A stretch of DNA of 64,000 bases from Pseudomonas fluorescens (GTDB lineage Bacteria > Pseudomonadota > Gammaproteobacteria > Pseudomonadales > Pseudomonadaceae): contig NZ_CABVHY010000011.1 of NCBI RefSeq assembly GCF_902497875.1, forward strand, positions 1 through 64,000, given 5' to 3'. A program made the position numbers and the translations under genes. The first letter of the stretch is position 1, and the number at the start of each line of letters is the position of its first letter. Below are positions 45,057 to 54,616 of the stretch, in pieces. Under the pieces are notes generated by a model. That model ran no database searches, had not been told where the DNA came from, and worked only from the letters and a program-made list of their open reading frames with translations.

Positions 45057-47108
45057 ATGTCCGAGCCACGCAAGATCCTCGTCACCAGCGCCCTGCCCTA
45101 TGCCAATGGTTCAATTCACCTTGGCCATATGCTTGAGTACATCCAGACCGATATGTGGGTGCGCTTCCAGAAGCATCGCGGCAATCAATGCATCTATGTC
45201 TGCGCGGACGACGCTCACGGTTCGGCGATCATGTTGCGCGCGGAAAAGGAAGGCATCACCCCGGAACAACTGATCGCCAACGTCCAGGCGGAACACAGCG
45301 CCGACTTTGCCGAGTTCCTGGTGGACTTCGATAACTTCCACTCGACCCACGCCGAAGAAAACCGCGAGCTGTCGAGCCTGATCTACCTGAAGCTGCGCGA
45401 CGCGGGGCACATCGCCACGCGCTCGATCACTCAGTATTTCGACCCGGAAAAGAAAATGTTCCTGGCCGACCGCTTCATCAAGGGCACCTGCCCGAAATGC
45501 GGCACCGAAGACCAGTACGGCGACAACTGCGAGAAATGCGGCGCGACCTACGCGCCAACCGACCTGAAAGATCCGAAGTCGGCGATTTCCGGCGCCACCC
45601 CCGTCCTGAAAGATTCGCAGCACTTCTTCTTCAAGCTGCCGGACTTTCAGGAAATGCTGCAGAGCTGGACCCGCAGCGGCACCCTGCAAGACGCGGTCGC
45701 CAACAAGATCGCCGAATGGCTGGATGCCGGCTTGCAACAGTGGGACATCTCCCGCGATGCGCCGTACTTCGGTTTCGAGATTCCCGATGAGCCAGGCAAG
45801 TATTTCTACGTCTGGCTGGACGCGCCAATCGGCTACATGGCCAGCTTCAAAAATCTCTGCGCGCGTCGTCCGGAGCTGGACTTCGACGCGTTCTGGGCCA
45901 AGGACTCCACCGCCGAGCTGTACCATTTCATCGGCAAGGACATCGTCAACTTCCACGCGCTGTTCTGGCCAGCGATGCTCGAAGGTGCAGGCTACCGCAA
46001 GCCAACCGGCATCAACGTGCACGGCTACCTGACCGTCAACGGGCAGAAAATGTCCAAGTCCCGTGGCACCTTCATCAAGGCCAGGACCTACCTCGATCAC
46101 CTGTCGCCGGAATACCTGCGCTACTACTACGCAGCCAAGCTCGGCCGTGGCGTCGACGACCTGGACCTGAACCTCGAAGACTTCGTACAAAAAGTCAACT
46201 CGGACCTGGTCGGCAAAGTCGTCAATATCGCCAGCCGTTGCGCCGGCTTCATTCATAAAGGCAACACTGGCGTACTGGTGGCTGGCAATGCCGCGCCGGA
46301 GCTGACCGAAGCCTTTCTCGCTGCGGCTCCGAGCATCGCCGAAGCCTACGAGGCTCGCGACTTCGCCCGCGCCATGCGCGAGATCATGGGCCTGGCCGAC
46401 CGCGCCAACGCCTGGATCGCCGACAAGGCGCCGTGGTCGCTGAACAAGCAGGAAGGTAAACAGGAAGAAGTTCAGGCGATCTGCGCCTTGGGCATCAACC
46501 TGTTCCGCCAGTTGGTGATCTTCCTCAAACCGGTATTGCCGCTGCTGGCCGCCGACGCCGAGGCGTTCCTGAATGTCGCGCCGCTGACCTGGAACGACCA
46601 TGCGACCTTGCTCGGCAATCATCAGCTGAACGAGTTCAAGCCGTTGATGACCCGTATCGACCCGGTAAAAGTGCAAGCCATGACCGACGCCTCGAAAGAA
46701 GACCTGACCGCCAGCCAGACCGATACCGGCGATGCTGCGGCTCAGGGTAACGGCGAACTGGCCAAGGATCCGCTGTCGCCGGAAATCGAGTTCGATACCT
46801 TTGCCGCTGTCGACCTGCGCGTCGCCCTCATCCTCAAGGCCGAAGCCGTGGAAGGCGCCGACAAACTGCTGCGCCTGACCCTGGATATCGGCGACGAGCA
46901 GCGCAACGTGTTCTCCGGCATCAAGAGCGCCTACCCGAACCCGGCTGAGCTGGAAGGTCGTCTGACCATGATGATCGCCAACCTCAAGCCACGCAAAATG
47001 CGCTTCGGGATCTCCGAGGGCATGGTGATGGCGGCCGGTCCCGGCGGTGAAGAAATCTACCTGCTGAGCCCGGACAGCGGCGCCAAGCCAGGTCAGCGAA
47101 TCAAATAA
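45057..47108 (+). CDS. metG: Methionyl-tRNA synthetase
   Basis: A 683-residue class I aminoacyl-tRNA synthetase. The HIGH box is HLGH in [17 protein letters not shown] and the KMSKS loop is [12 protein letters not shown]. Zinc-knuckle cysteines are in [18 protein letters not shown]. The C-terminal about 110 residues (from [20 protein letters not shown]) are the dimerising, tRNA-binding EMAP-II-like domain. The protein charges tRNA-Met. It is followed by a clear terminator. Confidence 0.97.
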   Translation: MSEPRKILVTSALPYANGSIHLGHMLEYIQTDMWVRFQKHRGNQCIYVCADDAHGSAIMLRAEKEGITPEQLIANVQAEHSADFAEFLVDFDNFHSTHAEENRELSSLIYLKLRDAGHIATRSITQYFDPEKKMFLADRFIKGTCPKCGTEDQYGDNCEKCGATYAPTDLKDPKSAISGATPVLKDSQHFFFKLPDFQEMLQSWTRSGTLQDAVANKIAEWLDAGLQQWDISRDAPYFGFEIPDEPGKYFYVWLDAPIGYMASFKNLCARRPELDFDAFWAKDSTAELYHFIGKDIVNFHALFWPAMLEGAGYRKPTGINVHGYLTVNGQKMSKSRGTFIKARTYLDHLSPEYLRYYYAAKLGRGVDDLDLNLEDFVQKVNSDLVGKVVNIASRCAGFIHKGNTGVLVAGNAAPELTEAFLAAAPSIAEAYEARDFARAMREIMGLADRANAWIADKAPWSLNKQEGKQEEVQAICALGINLFRQLVIFLKPVLPLLAADAEAFLNVAPLTWNDHATLLGNHQLNEFKPLMTRIDPVKVQAMTDASKEDLTASQTDTGDAAAQGNGELAKDPLSPEIEFDTFAAVDLRVALILKAEAVEGADKLLRLTLDIGDEQRNVFSGIKSAYPNPAELEGRLTMMIANLKPRKMRFGISEGMVMAAGPGGEEIYLLSPDSGAKPGQRIK

Positions 47109-47125
47109 GCGACCCTGCTCGATCG

Positions 47126-47163
47126 ATCCCACCGCCATGTTGTTTTGTGGCGGTGGGATTTTC
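47126..47163 (+). terminator. Terminator of metG
   Basis: ATCCCACCGCCA and TGGCGGTGGGAT with a TGTTGTTTTG-like loop, followed by TTTTC. Confidence 0.82.
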
Positions 47164-47244
47164 ATATCTGGCCCACCCTCCTTCCTTGCCGGATAATGCC
47201 TAATCTGTAGGCAGACAGACCTGCTCGCACAACCCGGCACGATC

Positions 47245-47832
47245 ATGACCGACCTGCTTCTCACACTGCTCAGCGCTGCCCTGATCAATAATTTCGTATT
47301 GCACTGGCCGCTGGGTGTCGATTCGCTGCTGCAGACCACCCGCGAGCCGGGGGCCGAGCGTCAACAAGTGCATGCCCTGGGTATTGCCACCACCTGCCTG
47401 ATGCTGGTCAGTTGCGTACTGAGCTACGGTCTCTATCACTACCTGCTGGCCCCCCTGACGCTGACCTCGTTGGGTTTGTTCATCTTTTTGCCTTTGAGCG
47501 TGGTGTTGATCAAGCCGATCCTGAGCCTGCTTTCGCGTTGGCTTCCACAGCTGTCGTTCAGCGGTCTATGGCCCTTGCTGCTGGGCAACGCCGGCGTTCT
47601 CGGCCTGGCCCTGCTCAGCACCCAGGACAACAAAGGCCTGGGCTACACCACTGCGCTGAGCCTCGGCGCGGGCCTGGGTTTCTGGCTGGTGTTGAGCCTG
47701 CTCAACGATTTGCGTCAACGCACCTCCAACAATGATGTGCCCCTGCCCTTTCGCGGCTTGCCGATCGAACTGATCAGCGCCGGGCTGATGGCAGTGGCAT
47801 TTCTCGGATTCAGCGGACTGATCAAAACATGA
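47245..47832 (+). CDS. rnfA: Ion-translocating electron transport complex subunit RnfA
   Basis: A 195-residue inner-membrane subunit with six helices. The conserved start [25 protein letters not shown] (the NNF and L-x-x-D motifs), [14 protein letters not shown] and the [12 protein letters not shown] segment match RnfA/RsxA. The Rnf complex couples electron flow between NADH and ferredoxin to ion pumping, or in Rsx form reduces SoxR. It overlaps rnfB by four bases and heads the cluster A-B-D-G-E-nth. Confidence 0.9.
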   Translation: MTDLLLTLLSAALINNFVLHWPLGVDSLLQTTREPGAERQQVHALGIATTCLMLVSCVLSYGLYHYLLAPLTLTSLGLFIFLPLSVVLIKPILSLLSRWLPQLSFSGLWPLLLGNAGVLGLALLSTQDNKGLGYTTALSLGAGLGFWLVLSLLNDLRQRTSNNDVPLPFRGLPIELISAGLMAVAFLGFSGLIKT

Positions 47833-49037
47833 GTCTGATTCAACGCATCGATGCCCTGCTGCCGCAGACCCAATGCGGCAAATGTGGCCACCCCGGATGC
47901 AAGCCCTACGCTGAAGGCATTGCCAATGGCGAGCCCATCAACAAGTGCCCACCGGGCGGCAAAGAGACCATTTCGGCGCTGGCCGAGTTGCTGAAAATAC
48001 CGGTACTGGAACTGGACGCGGAACGTGGTCCGGCGCCGGCGCAAATCGCCTTTATTCGTGAAGCGGAATGCATCGGCTGCACCAAATGCATCCAGGCTTG
48101 CCCGGTGGATGCGATTGTCGGCGCGGCCAAATTGATGCATACGGTGATCATCGACGAATGCACCGGTTGCGACCTGTGTGTGGCGCCCTGCCCGGTGGAT
48201 TGCATTGAAATGCATCCGTTACCGCTAGCCAGCGTACTGCCGATTGTCGGCGGACTGGCATTCAGCCTCGAGGAACAACGTGCCCGCGCCGAAAAGCGTA
48301 ATCACGCACGCCAGCGTTTCGAACAGCGCAATGCCCGTCTGCACCGCGAAGAACAGCAAAAGCAGACTGAGCGCCTGGCGCGAGCCCAGCGTCCAACGCA
48401 GCACAACGAAGTGCCCGCCAACCCGCTTCAGGCCGCTATTGAGCGAGTTCAGGCGCAGAAAGCCGCCGCTGCCGATGCCGCCTTGAAAAAAGCCAAAATC
48501 GATCTGGCAATGAGCCGCGCACAACTGAACAAGTCACTGAAAGCTTTCGGGCATCCCCCGACCTTCGAGCAGCAATCGCAGCTGATCATTCTGCAGCACC
48601 AGTTCGAGGCCGCCGAGCAAGCACTGGCGCAGCTTGAAAGCAATGCTGCGCCCGCGCCGCAGCCGGTTCTGCTCAAGGATGCCGAGCTTAAACGAGCGAA
48701 AATCCAACTGGCCATGCGCCGCGCCGAACTGAAAAAGGCCCAGAGCAGCGAAGCCCCCGGCGAGCAGATTTCAGCCCTGGGGCAAGCGTTGGCTGAAGCC
48801 GAGCAAGCCTTGCACCGCGCCGAAGCCGCCAGCGAACAACCCGCCCCCGATCTCGTGCGAATCGAGAAACGTCCCATCGACACCCAACTGCGGCGGTTGA
48901 AAACCGAACTGGCATACGCTCGCGCAGATGTCAGCAAACTTGAGCGACAGCCCGAGACATCAGCAGAACTGATGACCCAGGCGCGCACTCGGCTGGCTGA
49001 AGCCGAGCGCCAGGTAGATGCCTATGACGCCTCTTGA
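47829..49037 (+). CDS. rnfB: RnfB with C-terminal extension resembling the RnfC tail; possible RnfB/RnfC hybrid
   Basis: A 402-residue iron-sulfur subunit. The cluster motif C16-x2-C19-x4-C24-x15-C40 of RnfB is followed by two ferredoxin motifs (C81, 84, 87, 91 and C111, 114, 117, 121). From about residue 146 the sequence changes to a charged coiled-coil tail ([41 protein letters not shown], and [20 protein letters not shown] repeats). This closely resembles the C-terminal tail of RnfC/RsxC. The N-terminal membrane helix of typical RnfB is missing. No separate rnfC exists between rnfB and rnfD. A fusion that deleted the RnfC core is the simplest reading. Confidence 0.85.
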   Translation: MSLIQRIDALLPQTQCGKCGHPGCKPYAEGIANGEPINKCPPGGKETISALAELLKIPVLELDAERGPAPAQIAFIREAECIGCTKCIQACPVDAIVGAAKLMHTVIIDECTGCDLCVAPCPVDCIEMHPLPLASVLPIVGGLAFSLEEQRARAEKRNHARQRFEQRNARLHREEQQKQTERLARAQRPTQHNEVPANPLQAAIERVQAQKAAAADAALKKAKIDLAMSRAQLNKSLKAFGHPPTFEQQSQLIILQHQFEAAEQALAQLESNAAPAPQPVLLKDAELKRAKIQLAMRRAELKKAQSSEAPGEQISALGQALAEAEQALHRAEAASEQPAPDLVRIEKRPIDTQLRRLKTELAYARADVSKLERQPETSAELMTQARTRLAEAERQVDAYDAS

Positions 49038-50013
49038 AACGGTCGACGAGCGCCTTCAGCAGGCAATGAAGCTGGTGCTGCTGGCAACCCTGCCGGGTAT
49101 CTTTGTTTTACTGTGGTTGTATGGCTGGGGCGTGCTGATCAACCTGTTGCTGGCCGGTTCCACGGCCCTGGCCGTCGAGGCTGGCGTCCTCAGCTTGCGC
49201 AAGCGCCCGCTGAAACCCTCCCTGAGCGATGGCAGCGCCTTGGTCAGCGCGACATTGCTGGCTCTGGCGCTACCGCCCTACTGCCCCTGGTGGTTGACCC
49301 TGTGCGCCACCGCGTGCGCGCTGTTTTTTGGCAAACATCTGTATGGCGGAGTCGGCAAAAACCCGTTCAATCCGGCAATGCTGGGCTATGCGCTGGTCCT
49401 GGTGTCGTTTCCACAGCAGATGACTCATTGGCCGGCGTCCCATGGCATGGACCTGTTTGGCGGCCTGCAGCAGATTTTTGGCCTCACTGCCCAGCCTGTC
49501 GATGCCTGGGCCCGGGCCACTGCCCTGGATAGCTTGCGGATCAATAAAAGTCTGACCATGGATGAACTGTTCGCCAGCAATGCGGCGTTCGGCCACTGGG
49601 GTGGCAAAGGCGTCGAGTGGGTCAATCTGGCGTTCCTCGCCGGTGGCGCGTTTTTGCTGCAACGGCGGGTATTCAGCTGGCATGCACCGGTCGGTATGCT
49701 GGCCAGTCTGTTCATCATCAGCCTGCTCTGCTGGAACGGTTCGGGCTCCGACTCCCATGGCTCGCCCCTATTCCACTTGCTGACAGGGGCGAGCATGCTC
49801 GGTGCGTTCTTCATCGTCACCGAGCCGGTCTCAGGCGCCAAAAACCCAAAAGCCAGATTGCTGTTCGGAGCAGGCGTGGGGTTGCTGACCTATCTCATTC
49901 GTACTTGGGGTGGTTATCCCGACGGCATTGCGTTCGCCGTGCTGTTGATGAACCTCAGCGTGCCCGCACTGGAGCGCCTCTTCGCCCCGCAACCAGAGCC
50001 GTCTGTGCCATGA
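49024..50013 (+). CDS. rnfD: Rnf complex subunit RnfD
   Basis: A 329-residue inner-membrane subunit with about nine helices. It has the conserved [29 protein letters not shown] loop and a likely covalent FMN attachment threonine in ARATALDSL near residue 157, and VTEPVSGAK toward the end. I chose the ATG at 49024, 9 bases after AGG, inside the end of rnfB (14-base overlap); an ATG at 49018 would be too near the binding site. Length is slightly shorter than typical (about 350). Confidence 0.88.
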   Translation: MTPLETVDERLQQAMKLVLLATLPGIFVLLWLYGWGVLINLLLAGSTALAVEAGVLSLRKRPLKPSLSDGSALVSATLLALALPPYCPWWLTLCATACALFFGKHLYGGVGKNPFNPAMLGYALVLVSFPQQMTHWPASHGMDLFGGLQQIFGLTAQPVDAWARATALDSLRINKSLTMDELFASNAAFGHWGGKGVEWVNLAFLAGGAFLLQRRVFSWHAPVGMLASLFIISLLCWNGSGSDSHGSPLFHLLTGASMLGAFFIVTEPVSGAKNPKARLLFGAGVGLLTYLIRTWGGYPDGIAFAVLLMNLSVPALERLFAPQPEPSVP

Positions 50014-50621
50014 ACCGAAACATCGGTGTGCTGATCCTGGTGTTGCTGGCCGGTCTGGGGGCGACCGCGGCCTTCCTCGCGCAACAGATTGCCGCGCCGC
50101 ACATCGCGGCAGAACGACGGGCGATAGAAAATCGTAACCTGTTGGAGATCCTGCCCCAAGGCAGCTACGACAATCAGCCACTGGATCAGCCGCTGCCGAT
50201 CAACGACGTGCAGCTTGGCAGCAGCACGCTACTGGGCGGCTATCTGGCGACTCTCAGCACTCAACCCAGCGCGGTGATTCTGCGCAGCCAGACAGTGGGC
50301 TACGCCGGCCCCATCGAACTGTTGATCGGGATCGGGGCCAACGGCAAGCTGCTGGGGGTGAAAACCCTCAAACAGGCGGAAACCCCTGGCCTGGGAGGGA
50401 ACCTTGCCGTGACCCCGAACCCTTGGCTACAGGGTTTTTCCGGGAAATCGCGCAATGAGCCGGCCGACTCAGGCTGGGCCCTGAAAAAGGATAATGGCCA
50501 GTTCGATCAAATGGTTGGCGCCACGATCACCTCAAGGTCGGTGATAAGCGCCATTCATAATGCCTTGCGTTATTTCGACGAGCATCAGGCGCAACTCACA
50601 GGAAAGCCTGCTCATGACTGA
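50010..50621 (+). CDS. rnfG: Rnf complex subunit RnfG
   Basis: A 203-residue subunit anchored by one N-terminal helix (LILVLLAGLGATAAFLAQQI) with a periplasmic FMN-binding domain. The phosphoester-linked FMN motif is VGATITSRSVISAI, where the second Thr of GATIT is expected to be flavinylated. The ATG overlaps the rnfD stop (ATGA), so translation is coupled. The ETPGLGGNL segment is the usual family signature. Confidence 0.9.
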   Translation: MNRNIGVLILVLLAGLGATAAFLAQQIAAPHIAAERRAIENRNLLEILPQGSYDNQPLDQPLPINDVQLGSSTLLGGYLATLSTQPSAVILRSQTVGYAGPIELLIGIGANGKLLGVKTLKQAETPGLGGNLAVTPNPWLQGFSGKSRNEPADSGWALKKDNGQFDQMVGATITSRSVISAIHNALRYFDEHQAQLTGKPAHD

Positions 50622-51204
50622 GACCTCGACACTGCGCAACTCGCTGATGCTCGCGCCATTGATTGGCGTCAGCGACACCCTGGTCAAGGCCATTGGCTTG
50701 TGGCTGATGTTCGTTCTGGTCATTACCCTCTATGGCATGACCATGAAAGCGATTCGCCGCTGGCTCAGTCCGAACCTGCGCCTGGCGGCCAGTATCCTGC
50801 TGGCGACCACTATCGTCAGCTGTGCAGGGCCGGCTCTGCAGGTCTGGTCGTTGGAGCTGCATCAAAGCCTGGGAATCTACCTGGGGCTGATCGCGCTCCA
50901 ATGCGTGCTGCTCGAACTCGGCGGCTTTTTCGAACACAGCCCAATGGCTGAGCGTGTAAGACTGTCTGGCCTGTTCGGTGCACTGTTGCTTGCACTGGGC
51001 ACGCTGCGTGAAGTTCTCGGTACGGGTTCGCTGGGCAGCCACCTGGCCTGGCTGGCCGGATCCGCCGACACTTACAGGCAGCTCTGGTTTTGGGCTCAGG
51101 ACACAGGACCGCGTCTGCTCACCCTAGCACCGGGCGGGTTTATCTTGCTTGGGCTGCTGATTGCCGCAAAACAGGCTTGCGCCGCCTTCTCCAAACCACA
51201 CTGA
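50614..51204 (+). CDS. rnfE: Rnf complex subunit RnfE
   Basis: A 196-residue inner-membrane subunit, paralogous to RnfA. The opening LRNSLMLAPLIGVSDTLVKAIGLWL and the LQCVLLELGGFFEHSP region (second copy of the N-terminal fold) match RnfE/RsxE. It overlaps the end of rnfG by eight bases, with AGGAA before its ATG. It is the last rnf gene; nth follows 25 bases later. Confidence 0.88.
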   Translation: MTETSTLRNSLMLAPLIGVSDTLVKAIGLWLMFVLVITLYGMTMKAIRRWLSPNLRLAASILLATTIVSCAGPALQVWSLELHQSLGIYLGLIALQCVLLELGGFFEHSPMAERVRLSGLFGALLLALGTLREVLGTGSLGSHLAWLAGSADTYRQLWFWAQDTGPRLLTLAPGGFILLGLLIAAKQACAAFSKPH

Positions 51205-51229
51205 CCGCCTTCAAGGAAACGCTTTACTC

Positions 51230-51868
51230 ATGAATGCCGCAAAACGTCTGGAAATATTCCGTCGGCTTCACGAAGACAATCCGGAACCGAAAACCGAGCT
51301 GGCCTATTCCTCGCCGTTTGAATTGCTGATAGCCGTGATCCTTTCGGCCCAGTCCACCGACGTCGGCGTCAATAAGGCCACCGCGAAACTGTTCCCGGTC
51401 GCCAATACTCCCGAAGCGATCCATGCCCTGGGTGTCGAAGGCTTGTCGGAATACATCAAGACTATCGGCCTGTTCAACAGCAAGGCCAAAAACGTGATCG
51501 AAACCTGCCGATTGCTGGTGGAGCGCCATGCCGGCCAAGTCCCGCAAACGCGAGAAGAGCTGGAAGCGCTTCCCGGCGTCGGCAGGAAAACCGCCAACGT
51601 GGTACTCAACACTGCTTTTCGCCAGCTGACCATGGCCGTCGACACGCATATTTTTCGGGTCAGCAACCGTACGGGCCTGGCGCCGGGAAAAAATGTCGTG
51701 GAGGTAGAAAAAAAACTGATGAAGTTCGTGCCCAAGGAGTACCTGCTCGACTCCCACCACTGGCTCATCCTCCACGGCCGCTATGTATGCCTGGCCCGCA
51801 AGCCACGCTGCGGCAGCTGCCGGATCGAAGACTTGTGCGAATACAAGCAAAAGACCTCTGACGATTGA
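51230..51868 (+). CDS. nth: Endonuclease III (DNA glycosylase/AP lyase)
   Basis: A 212-residue base-excision-repair enzyme removing oxidised pyrimidines. The helix-hairpin-helix LPGVGRKTANVV contains the catalytic Lys, the catalytic Asp is in AVDTHIFRV, and the C-terminal [4Fe-4S] loop is CLARKPRCGSCRIEDLC (C-x6-C-x2-C-x5-C). The ATG at 51230 follows AAGGAAA. Placement after rnfE is conserved in gamma-proteobacteria. Confidence 0.96.
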   Translation: MNAAKRLEIFRRLHEDNPEPKTELAYSSPFELLIAVILSAQSTDVGVNKATAKLFPVANTPEAIHALGVEGLSEYIKTIGLFNSKAKNVIETCRLLVERHAGQVPQTREELEALPGVGRKTANVVLNTAFRQLTMAVDTHIFRVSNRTGLAPGKNVVEVEKKLMKFVPKEYLLDSHHWLILHGRYVCLARKPRCGSCRIEDLCEYKQKTSDD

Positions 51869-51975
51869 GGGGCTATTAGATTTATTGATAAACCGATTGA
51901 AAAAATCTTTTTTACCCGCACCCGGTTTATCGATATAAGGAGCGCCAATGGCAGTCGAAGCCTGGAGTTAACCTT

Positions 51976-52155
51976 ATGAGCAATGGCAAAGAGCAACTGG
52001 ACGTAGAAGACGACTTCATCGCCGTTGAAGCAGACGACGCCGAGCCTGTGGTGGAGGTCGCGAAGACCAATCTCAGCAAACGCCGCACCATTGACAACCT
52101 GCTGGAAGAACGGCGCCTGCAAAAGCAACTGGCCGATTACGACTTTGACCTTTAA
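51976..52155 (+). CDS. Small acidic protein of the PA3496 family (putative envelope integrity)
   Basis: A 59-residue protein: MSNGKEQLDVEDDFIAVEAD at the start, then a basic linker (LSKRRTIDNLLEERRLQKQL) and the end ADYDFDL. There is no membrane segment. It follows nth by 107 bases and is closed by a terminator, the same position as PA3496 in P. aeruginosa as I remember it. The name envelope integrity protein comes from family annotation; the mechanism is unknown. Confidence 0.75.
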   Translation: MSNGKEQLDVEDDFIAVEADDAEPVVEVAKTNLSKRRTIDNLLEERRLQKQLADYDFDL

Positions 52156-52162
52156 CACTTGA

Positions 52163-52188
52163 AAGCCTCCCGAAACGGAGGCTTTTTT
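52163..52188 (+). terminator. Terminator after the PA3496-like gene
   Basis: AAGCCTCC, CGAAA-type loop, GGAGGCTT and a T run, eight bases after the stop. Confidence 0.9.
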
Positions 52189-52353
52189 GTGGGTAATCCA
52201 GCACATTTGTTTCGCCACAGGCGTCCTGTGGACCGATGAAGCAGTGTCCGGACCATCACCAGCGAAAGCATCGTTTGCAGGAGCTCAGGGAGGGCAGCAG
52301 CGCGGGTACAGTCGCCCTTGGTTACAACATCCCTGCCACTTGGGTACTCGAAC

Positions 52354-52980
52354 TCAAACCAAGCCGTTGCGTTGCGCCAGCTCGATCAGGTCAACCAATG
52401 AGCGAGCGTTGAGCTTCAATAGCAGGCGGGTCTTGTAGGTACTCACGGTTTTATTGCTCAGAAACATTCCATCGGCGATTTCCTTGTTGGTCTTTCCTCG
52501 TGCCAGCTGTTGCAACACCATCATTTCCCGACCCGACAGACGATCCACCATGTCTGCTTCGCTGGCATTGCCCAGATTCGATCGCACGGTATGCAACGCC
52601 TGATTGGGGAAGTAGCTGTAACCGGAGAGTACCGCCTTGATCGCACTCAGCAACTCGGTGAGGTCTTGTTGCTTGCACACATAGCCCGCGGCACCGGCCT
52701 GCATGCAGCGCATGGAAAAATGCCCGGGTGCCTGCGAGGTCAACACCAGTACCTTTAAAGGCATCGGATTTGAGGTCAAACGCGCAATAACTTCCAGACC
52801 GTCCAGCTTTGGAATCCCAATATCCAGAATAATAATATCCGGCATATGCTCACGGGCCAGTTGCAACGCATCCACGCCATTACCCGTCTCCGCAATGACT
52901 TCATAGCCATGACGTTCCATCAGCATACGTACAGCAAGACGGATGACGGGATGATCATCCACGATCAGCACTTTATTCAT
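52354..52980 (-). CDS. Orphan LuxR/NarL-family response regulator
   Basis: A 208-residue BvgA/RcsB-like regulator. The receiver has VDDHPVIR, phospho-acceptor Asp53 in IIILDIGIPKLDG, Thr in VLTSQ and Lys in YVCKQQ. The C-terminal helix-turn-helix is LSGREMMVLQQLARGKTNKEIADGMFLSNKTVSTY. No sensor kinase is adjacent. The start is the ATG at 52980 with a weak binding site. Targets are unknown. It borders the AT-rich region that follows. Confidence 0.88.
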   Translation of the reverse strand: MNKVLIVDDHPVIRLAVRMLMERHGYEVIAETGNGVDALQLAREHMPDIIILDIGIPKLDGLEVIARLTSNPMPLKVLVLTSQAPGHFSMRCMQAGAAGYVCKQQDLTELLSAIKAVLSGYSYFPNQALHTVRSNLGNASEADMVDRLSGREMMVLQQLARGKTNKEIADGMFLSNKTVSTYKTRLLLKLNARSLVDLIELAQRNGLV

Positions 52981-53668
52981 GGGCAGTCCAATTTTCGCTG
53001 TTCGAATTTTCAGAGTCAGCACAATAGCCTAGTCATTTCCACCTTGGCATCGTGCCCCACCCGCTCATCAGCACCCAGAGACCATCCCTACAAACAACAC
53101 GGATTAGGCCTACAAAAAAACACTATAAAAGGATGTGTATTCACGCTGAATCGACTTGCCGGTTGCCCTTGGTCAACGTTCATTTCCCACGAAGCATTCA
53201 CCCAGAAACAACCCCGAGTCCTACCTGGCGCATTATCGATCGTTTTTCACCTAACAATTGCTTACAGTAACTCACCCTGCAATTTAATACCTGTGAGAAA
53301 CACAGGGAAACAAATTTATTATCCACTAACAACCTACCGAGCTCATGTTTATTTCCGCGAAATCATAGCGGCCATTACATGGCTCTACCCACACTACGCA
53401 CAGGAGCAATCAGAAAACCACTCCATAAGATACAGAATAAACCTAACACTCAGCGCACTGCTAGGTACCGGCTTGGCTATTCCGTCCTTCAAAAAAAATC
53501 CCCGTAGTGTTTTTTCGAGTCTAGAATCAATAAAACACTCACGCTATTTGTACTTCGTCATCTGGCCATGTTCAATTCACTCATAAAATTCACAACAACG
53601 TTGAACCTGGTGAATTACCCCTCATTGAGAGCCAAGGATAAAAACGCACTACATCAAGGTGAAAACCA
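52981..53668. other. AT-rich intergenic region with no convincing gene
   Basis: Nearly 690 bases noticeably richer in A and T than the flanks. Open frames occur (for example on the plus strand to 53586), but none has a ribosome binding site or recognisable protein. It contains the divergent promoters of the response regulator and of the two-TM protein gene. It could be a decayed gene or recently acquired DNA. Confidence 0.5.
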
Positions 53669-54433
53669 ATGAATAGACGCCCAAAAAAAATAACCAATCC
53701 AATGACCATCATTGCGATTTTCGCTGCCATAACAGAAACTTCGGCAGCTGTATCGCTTCCGTTCCTTGATAACGACGACCGGAATGTCTACATCTGGTTT
53801 CTGATCAGTTTCCCGTTCTGCCTGATCCTTTTGTTTTTTGTCACGCTTAACTTCAACTATAAAGCACTGTATTCGCCTTCCGACTTCGGAAAAGCAAAGC
53901 ACTTCCTGAAAATTATCCATGAAGCCGTGCTTCTGAAAGAAGCCAAGGCTGCGCCTCCCCTCTTTGAACAGGGTCATCAAAACCATGACAGCTTTCCGCT
54001 GGGGAAAGACTCACGCCCACCTGAAAGTATGTCTAAATACCCGTCGCAGAGCTTTATTCGTCTTTCACCGATGCGCTACATCTCACCCTGCAACGCCCAG
54101 GCGCCACCGGTAATTATCAACCTATTTGCGAATAAAGCCGTACAGGACAGCGTTGAACTTGAGCATAGACTGCACCACCTGCACATCATCGACACCCGAC
54201 GGATCGAGACAAAAAAAGGCTTGGAGACTCTAGTTAACGAAATGGATAAAACATTCGACAATGCGTCCGAGACCTATGAACTTATTGTTTTTCTTGCCAA
54301 CCAGAAATCGGTAAAGCTTATAAGTCAAAGCGAACTCGAAGAACTGAACACTGGAAAACAAAGAAGATCGTCTTATATCATTTACAACTTGAGCACGCTG
54401 ACCTTGACACCGCCCCAACCACTGCATAGCTGA
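53669..54433 (+). CDS. Unrecognised two-transmembrane protein in the AT-rich island
   Basis: A 254-residue protein. AAGGTG precedes the ATG. Two helices span about 12-31 (MTIIAIFAAITETSAAVSLP) and 42-62 (IWFLISFPFCLILLFFVTL) with a short polar loop, followed by NFNYKALYSPSDF. This hydrophobic module with the Glu in the first helix and the L-Y-x-P-S-D-F ending reminds me of the two-TM modules of pYEATS-type and other predicted conflict-system proteins. The C-terminal about 170 residues are soluble and unrecognised. Base composition is lower in GC than its neighbours, suggesting transfer. No partner gene is adjacent. Confidence 0.65.
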   Translation: MNRRPKKITNPMTIIAIFAAITETSAAVSLPFLDNDDRNVYIWFLISFPFCLILLFFVTLNFNYKALYSPSDFGKAKHFLKIIHEAVLLKEAKAAPPLFEQGHQNHDSFPLGKDSRPPESMSKYPSQSFIRLSPMRYISPCNAQAPPVIINLFANKAVQDSVELEHRLHHLHIIDTRRIETKKGLETLVNEMDKTFDNASETYELIVFLANQKSVKLISQSELEELNTGKQRRSSYIIYNLSTLTLTPPQPLHS

Positions 54434-54561
54434 CACTGGCGAACACCTACAGAACAACGAAATCCCGTGCAGCCTGTGTGAACAGGGTCAGAAAAAGCAA
54501 CATGGTTACATCGATCAAGTACTCACACCGAAGATGACAGCGAGAATTCAATGTCTCAAGC

Positions 54562-54597
54562 AAAAAAAATGGCCCTGCTTTTATGCAGGGCCATTTC
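54562..54597 (-). terminator. Terminator of argG
   Basis: ATGGCCCTGC and GCAGGGCCAT with a TTTTAT-like loop; on the minus strand it is followed by a run of eight T. It lies about 20 bases after the argG stop. Confidence 0.9.
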
Positions 54598-54616
54598 TTG
54601 AGTCGCGCTCAAACAA

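Noticed and set aside
45111..47339. Minus-strand open frame of 742 codons opposite metG
   Set aside because: Shadow of metG, which is certain from its motifs.
52846..53586. Plus-strand frame of 246 codons starting inside the response regulator
   Set aside because: It starts antisense to a certain gene, has no ribosome binding site and shows no domain.
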